Of a stretch of DNA of 64,000 bases, positions 62,001 through 64,000 are shown piece by piece. Source of the stretch: Cristatella mucedo (lineage: Eukaryota; Bryozoa; Phylactolaemata; Cristatellidae); the NCBI GenBank assembly GCA_009760855.2, contig WPIO01000110.1:617501-681500 (forward strand), read 5' to 3'. Below the pieces are notes generated by a model, which saw only the letters and a program-made list of their open reading frames with translations, did not search any database and was not told the DNA's origin. Every line of letters begins with the position of its first letter. Positions within the stretch are counted from its first letter, which is position 1. The position numbers were made by a program, and so were the translations under genes.

Positions 62001-62469
62001 TTACCTCTTCATCAAAATCTTGGTGAGGGGATGGCTGTTCATCGGGTTTCAGGAAGTTCTTTCTAGAGTAGTACAAATCCTACCATACAAGGCAAAAAAA
62101 GAGGTTCCATTGGTAAATTGAGAGTGGGTAAATTGGCGAATGGAAAACAGAGCTAGATCGCATCGTTCATACTCGTACCTCTACAATGTCAAGGTCACAG
62201 CGGTTTCGAGCCAGTTCCAGTGCCAATGGGAGTGCTCGTAGAAGTGCTGTTCGGCCGCACGTTTTGATGATGAGTCTTCGTTCGGACACGAACATGCTAC
62301 TCTCGCTGCAATGCATTAACAGTTACTGCTGAGAGCTCATAGCAAGTAGATGCCGGCCCAACAAGCGGGCACACACACTTACCTGAGGACATAGGAGTCG
62401 ATCTTTTCGTTGTGTACAAAGGATATGATTTCTGCATTGACAACGTTCATCACCATGTCCCAATCACTT
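47143..62469 (-). CDS. AMD1: S-adenosylmethionine decarboxylase proenzyme, nine coding exons placed, 5' partial
   Basis: Pyruvoyl enzyme that makes decarboxylated S-adenosylmethionine, the aminopropyl donor for spermidine and spermine; cytosolic. Exons, 5' to 3': 62469-62383, 62305-62179, 62079-62005, 57730-57703, 56703-56585, 56213-56133, 49711-49619, 47595-47419, 47274-47143. All phases agree and give 305 residues plus stop, compared with 334 residues for human AMD1; about 37 N-terminal residues are missing. Family marks: self-cleavage site LSE/SSMFVSERR (Ser becomes the pyruvoyl group), KTCG with the general-acid Cys, FDPCGYSMNG with catalytic Ser, and TIHITPEPDFSYVSFET with catalytic His. 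One intron has AT-AC U12-type signals. There is a longer loop before EQTLE, and Glu replaces the Asp that human AMD1 has at its putrescine-site position 174. No disruption is seen, so the gene looks functional. Confidence 0.95.
47419..47595 (-). CDS. AMD1: AMD1 exon H (catalytic His)
   Basis: 177 nt, acceptor 'ccttcgttcgaag', donor 'gtacgt'. Encodes GAYYTIHITPEPDFSYVSFE, TNARVKDYNQLASRVVDIFR and PSSFTLVQFKQKRPERRFE. TIHITPEP-FSYVSFET is nearly identical to human. Confidence 0.97.
47888..49535 (+). mobile_element. LINE-a copy in AMD1 intron, 5'-truncated
   Basis: Antisense to AMD1. It starts abruptly within ORF2 (equivalent to 53047 in the long copy), then carries the RT domain: LLKKATLHQENLSNYRPVSL, DLSAAFDTIDH, GVPQGSVLGPVLF, FHFYADDTQLY (catalytic YADD intact). 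In-frame stops TGA at 48378 and TAG at about 48448 break the frame. Internal deletions near 49000 and 49148 remove part of the C-terminal domain. The standard 3' UTR and ATT tail end at about 49535. Confidence 0.93.
49619..49711 (-). CDS. AMD1: AMD1 exon G (catalytic Ser)
   Basis: 93 nt, acceptor 'cgtcctgcag', donor 'gtaagt'. Encodes VSGIACLFDKATISDYLFDP then CGYSMNGILSD. The Phe-x-Pro-Cys-Gly-Tyr-Ser-Met-Asn-Gly segment is the family signature and holds the catalytic Ser and the Phe that stacks on the substrate. Confidence 0.97.
49886..49975. repeat. (CA)n microsatellite
   Basis: About 35 CA units, then two CACGACA variants. Within an AMD1 intron. Confidence 0.95.
49985..50162 (-). repeat. 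SINE-A, best-preserved copy
   Basis: Complete order on the minus strand: 'ggtgagccgtgatggcacac' (A-box region), 'ggtcgtgggttcgattcctg' (B-box), 'ggtgatagccgtaaaaggctc', 'gaggctgtttaatcagctag', followed by a (TTTA)n tail. Flanked by microsatellites. Lies in sense orientation with AMD1. Confidence 0.92.
50208..50580. repeat. large inverted repeat, arms about 130-150 bp
   Basis: Left arm 50211-50340 runs from 'tacagttgtatctataatatg' to 'tatgcaaacatttatacata'. The right arm 50431-50580 is its reverse complement ('tataaatgtttgcata' to 'attatagatacaactgta'), nearly perfect apart from a duplicated 'atcacgaccat' segment that adds about 26-30 bases. The loop is about 90 bases of TA/TG repeat. Confidence 0.93.
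50581..50660. repeat. (TA)n array with a third copy of the arm end
   Basis: About 25 TA units followed by 'caattgtatctataatattc', a diverged repeat of the outer arm sequence of the adjacent inverted repeat. Confidence 0.85.
50661..51410. other. AMD1 intron sequence, nothing recognised
   Basis: A small local duplication ('catcactgcattcagagct' type) occurs near 50835-50900. No coding evidence. Confidence 0.5.
53792..53970 (+). repeat. 91-bp tandem duplication covering the RT YADD motif
   Basis: 'gatgtgattgctaagcgcaa' through 'gatccctcccagccttcga' occurs twice in a row inside the LINE-a RT domain. The first unit reads YAND and the second YADD. The frame stays open across both units, as seen at 53690-54088. 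Confidence 0.92.
54009..54895 (-). mobile_element. LINE-b copy nested in LINE-a, 7-bp target duplication
   Basis: The longest LINE-b copy in the window, 5'-truncated. One open minus frame (54066-54962) encodes the end of an L2/CR1-like ORF2: NLGVVFDSCLNFKSFIQKTA, VMSRLDYCDSLLAGLPKKAI, VSPLLKELEWLPVEQRIQSK, SSAGPRLWNSLPQFLRND, SVGYRMRTESRLG. The target duplication 'tgcattg' is at 54002-54008 and 54896-54902. The intact frame over about 290 codons suggests a young insertion. Confidence 0.92.
56133..56213 (-). CDS. AMD1: AMD1 exon F
   Basis: 81 nt, AC acceptor, GT donor 'gtaagg'. Encodes ILMSGLDKQVMDIFTKKVSS then SAAEATK, matching human ILMSELDPAVMDQFY. Phase 0 at both ends. Confidence 0.94.
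56214..56584 (-). other. AMD1 AT-AC (U12-type) intron, 371 nt
   Basis: The donor 'atatcctttt' follows CTGGAG exactly, the acceptor is 'aaac' before ATCCTGATG, and a branch-like 'tctcttaat' puts its branch A about 11 bases before the acceptor. These are the hallmarks of introns removed by the minor (U12) spliceosome. No GT-AG pair in the region joins the flanking exons in frame with the conserved TLE-ILMS sequence. Confidence 0.88.
56318..56465 (-). repeat. SINE-A, diverged
   Basis: 'gtagagccttagtggccatc', 'actgcttgcagttggttggc', 'aatagagaatggcc', 'aaacccacgacctagatc', then 'agcattctaccactgggcca', an A-box complement. It lies inside the AT-AC intron of AMD1. Confidence 0.65.
56585..56703 (-). 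CDS. AMD1: AMD1 exon E
   Basis: 119 nt, acceptor 'gtaaatttgcag', AT-AC donor 'atatcctttt'. Encodes (D)GSTFCFGDEGNDKWYLYN then VSCSNNNTVPADPRGEEQTL and E. The WYLY and EQTLE motifs match human WYLYT and DQTLE; the intervening loop is about five residues longer than in human. Confidence 0.94.
56781..56851. repeat. (CT)n microsatellite
   Basis: About 35 CT units in the AMD1 intron before exon E. Confidence 0.95.
56871..56927. repeat. perfect 20-bp hairpin
   Basis: 'gcgaattgaaagctctctgc' (56871-56890) and its exact reverse complement (56908-56927) flank a 17-nt loop. It lies in an AMD1 intron beside a CT array. Confidence 0.9.
56928..57702. other. AMD1 intron, nothing recognised
   Basis: Intron sequence between exon E and the microexon; includes a short TTGCTTGTATTGTGGCAATGGCAAG-type inverted motif but no repeat family. 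Confidence 0.4.
57703..57730 (-). CDS. AMD1: AMD1 microexon D, 28 nt
   Basis: Acceptor 'ggtttctag', donor 'gtaagt'. Encodes VAFLNSFLG plus the first base of an Asp codon. It supplies exactly the nine residues plus one base needed between exon C (phase 0) and exon E (phase 1), and aligns with human IEFLNAIFP. It lies 4.3 kb from exon C. Confidence 0.88.
57949..58020. repeat. (CA)n microsatellite
   Basis: About 35 CA units in the 4.3-kb AMD1 intron. Confidence 0.95.
58633..58800. repeat. GAGT/GAGC tetranucleotide minisatellite
   Basis: About 40 units of GTGA with GCGA and GTGTGA variants arranged in higher-order blocks of about 30 bp. Confidence 0.93.
58924..58998. repeat. (GA)n microsatellite
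   Basis: About 36 GA units; the purine-rich strand bias continues to about 59250. Confidence 0.95.
59686..59830. repeat. three-unit tandem repeat of about 50-60 bp
   Basis: 'ccctgctcttcccgactagtgac', 'ccctgctcttatcgacgagtgac' and 'ccctgctcttatcgatagatgac' each precede a 'catgtcaccggg'-like segment. Confidence 0.8.
60880..61205. repeat. direct repeat of about 100 bp, spaced about 215 bp
   Basis: 'cgaggcgaggcgagtgagtgc', 'gttgctctctatttatgccc' and 'ccaactagtattagttgtcgc' recur as 'cgcgaggcgagttgagtgc', 'cttgctctctacttgtgcac' and 'aaaactagtatcagcttgtcac'. Confidence 0.75.
61325..61485 (-). repeat. SINE-A, diverged
   Basis: 'cttattcaacagcatcattt', 'cagagccttaacggctatcc', 'gcgggcgataaaggatagtc', 'gcaggactgtaacccacgac'. 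AMD1 intron. Confidence 0.75.
61562..61643 (+). repeat. LINE-a 3' terminus only
   Basis: 'gtaaagcgcctagaaagaga', 'ttgagttatctgagggcgct', then an ATT tail. A very short insertion, or a SINE-B tail. Confidence 0.75.
62005..62079 (-). CDS. AMD1: AMD1 exon C
   Basis: 75 nt, acceptor 'tatggtag', donor 'gtaaat'. Encodes DLYYSRKNFLKPDEQPSPHQ then DFDEE, matching the human YSRKNF-KP motif. Phase 0 at both ends. Confidence 0.95.
62179..62305 (-). CDS. AMD1: AMD1 exon B (proenzyme cleavage site)
   Basis: 127 nt, acceptor 'gcattgcag', donor 'gtacga'. Reads (S)ESSMFVSERRLIIKTCGRT then ALLRALPLALELARNRCDLD. Contains the Glu-Ser autocleavage site that generates the beta chain and the pyruvoyl alpha chain, and the Cys equivalent to human Cys82. 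Confidence 0.96.
62383..62469 (-). CDS. AMD1: AMD1 exon A (first found)
   Basis: 87 nt, acceptor 'cacttttgtag', donor 'gtaagt'. One base completes a codon from the missing upstream exon (Arg in human), then SDWDMVMNVVNAEIISFVHN and EKIDSYVL. Aligns with human residues 38-65. Ends two bases into the Ser codon just before the cleavage Glu. Confidence 0.93.
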
Positions 62470-64000
62470 CTACAAAAGTGAACAGACACGTGGTTGCGAT
62501 TGCAGCTACGATGCTGCCTGAAATAAGACGGATTCGGCAACGGTTGCATGCACTTCAGCCACTGCTGCTGGCTCCTCGAATTGGTAAAAAAATATCTCAA
62601 AATACACCGACAATAAATAGGTCGTCTGCTGCGAGATTAAGGGTACCAAAAGATTTTCGCTTGCAACAAGAAACGATAGCACAACCTTTGGTAAACCTGT
62701 CCGCTTCAAATTGCGACATGCTGAGAGCTACTTTTCAGTGGACACACTTAGCAAGGCTCTGAAGCCTCGGCTTCAAAGTGCCTCGCTAGGCATGTTCAAG
62801 CCAAATCCCAGGATGCATTGCGCAAAACGAAAGTGGATGTCTATAACTGCGAATCTTGTGACATGCTCAAGCAGCAGTCATTATGACGCCTGCTGAGTTC
62901 AGCGAACGAAGCATGACCTGTGTGTGCTCACGCATGCAAGAAGCCCACAAGCCGTCACCGAAGCAGCATTTATAAACATTCATCCGACATGGCGTTTAAC
63001 GCCATCAGTGAGCGGCTTGCAACGACGACGGGTGACGAGACACAGACTGACATCGGTGAGTCGATGGTGGGGCCAAACCAGCTGCACCCACTCGAGCAGC
63101 CACTAAAGGCGAGGCATGGCAACGGCGATGGATAGCAGAAGTGACGCAATCGATCGGACCGCGGTCTCGGTAAGTTAAGTACACACAGCCGCACAATGGT
63201 AAGCTATGACCACGTAACAGAAAGCATAGCAACGCACGGCAGCAATAGCTCCTCTGCACATACGCCCCTAGCCGTTGTGGGGAGGAGGCACGGCAGCTCG
63301 ACTTGCACATGAGTGGACAGAGCAGCTGCCGTGGGCTGACCAAGGTGGCTACGGGGGGGGGGGGGGGGGGATGTGGGCATTATCTCTGCCAGAGATCTGC
63401 CGCATGCAACACCTCGCTTGAGCCACCACCACAGAGACGGAATGGACATTGTTTGCGACTGTGGTCTTCTGGTCACCCGGCCCCTATGCCAGATGCAGGG
63501 ACGATTGGACAAGATTGCAGGCTTAGTAATGCAGCCGGCAGCAAAGGAAGACTTTTTTGAGATGCCGAGCGGCGCCGCTGCCTGCGTCTTACGCCATGCA
63601 GCAGCAGATCTGCACCAGCAGCTAGAGTTAGGCATAGTCTCCCACCCCAAGGCAAAATGTTGAAGCAGTTGAACCCAGCAGACCCTCTCCGCCCAACCCC
63701 CTACTATTTCCAAAGTCATGAGTCAACAGCTTCGACAGACATGCATACATGATGAGCCGATGGTCGAGCACCTCGGTCGAACAGCCCCGACTTCGAGCCG
63801 ACTGTCGTAAACTTGAGTCGAGCGATCGACGAGATGCATCGCAGCAGCAGCAGCAGGAAGAGAAGCAACTGCAGTGCAGCAGCCGGCACACCGGCTGCGC
63901 ACAGGCTGCACGTGCCCAAATAATACAGTCACAGTACATGAACGGTGATGGCTACAACTTCTTTTACCGATAGCAAGAATATCCGGTCTTGTCTCTGCAT
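62470..64000. other. AMD1 upstream intron; exon 1 not found
   Basis: The minus strand should carry the first coding exon (human starts with a Phe-Phe-Glu-Gly segment), but no such frame was found up to the window end. The region has several open frames without domains and an 18-G run at 63353-63370. Exon 1 probably lies past position 64000. Confidence 0.5.

Noticed and set aside
63353-63370. 18-G run as a G-quadruplex regulatory site
   Set aside because: A homopolymer of this length could be a sequencing or assembly feature, and no promoter context is visible.

Overview
The window is animal nuclear DNA: split genes with GT-AG introns (and one apparent AT-AC intron), long repeat-filled introns, L2/CR1-type LINEs, tRNA-derived SINEs, pogo/Tigger-type DNA transposon pieces and very many long dinucleotide arrays. 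There are no operons, no compact gene arrangement and no prokaryotic features. The two recognisable host genes are metazoan, so an invertebrate bilaterian is a reasonable guess, but the sequence alone does not let me name a phylum.

Layout. 0-4.7 kb: SINE and LINE debris with no recognised gene. 4.7-11 kb: a GC- and CpG-rich block broken by long CT/GA arrays, with overlapping open frames but no protein I recognise. 11.4-13.7 kb: an L2 fragment, a TA array framed by a 14-bp inverted repeat, and LINE remnants. 13.8-14.1 kb: the probable last coding exon of an unrecognised plus-strand gene. 15.95-17.59 kb: an intronless plus-strand gene for a small-conductance calcium-activated potassium channel (SK/KCNN family). 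17.8-18.7 kb: pogo/Tigger-like ends. 19-46 kb: gene-poor and dominated by LINE and SINE fragments, a 52-bp minisatellite (30.1 kb), a diverged satellite with units of about 154-185 bp (37.8-39.6 kb) and a nested LINE (43.9-45.6 kb).

47.1-62.5 kb: a minus-strand gene for S-adenosylmethionine decarboxylase (AMD1 family), the enzyme that commits S-adenosylmethionine to spermidine and spermine synthesis. Nine coding exons could be placed to the base, all with consistent phase. They include a 28-nt microexon and one intron with textbook U12-type AT-AC signals. The first coding exon (about 37 residues) was not found and probably lies beyond the window. Its introns hold a near full-length L2-type LINE with a second LINE nested in it, a second, 5'-truncated L2 copy, SINEs, a 130-150 bp inverted repeat and several microsatellites.

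Mobile elements form four recurring groups: an L2-clade LINE (LINE-a), a second L2/CR1-like LINE (LINE-b) seen mostly as 3' ends, and two tRNA-derived SINEs (SINE-A and SINE-B). The 3' end of SINE-B matches the 3' end of LINE-a, which suggests it borrows that LINE's machinery. SK and AMD1 are unrelated in function and on opposite strands; nothing suggests they are co-regulated. No wholly new multi-gene system was seen. The most notable observations are the AT-AC intron and microexon in AMD1, the single-exon divergent SK channel, the cryptic satellite and the large inverted repeat.
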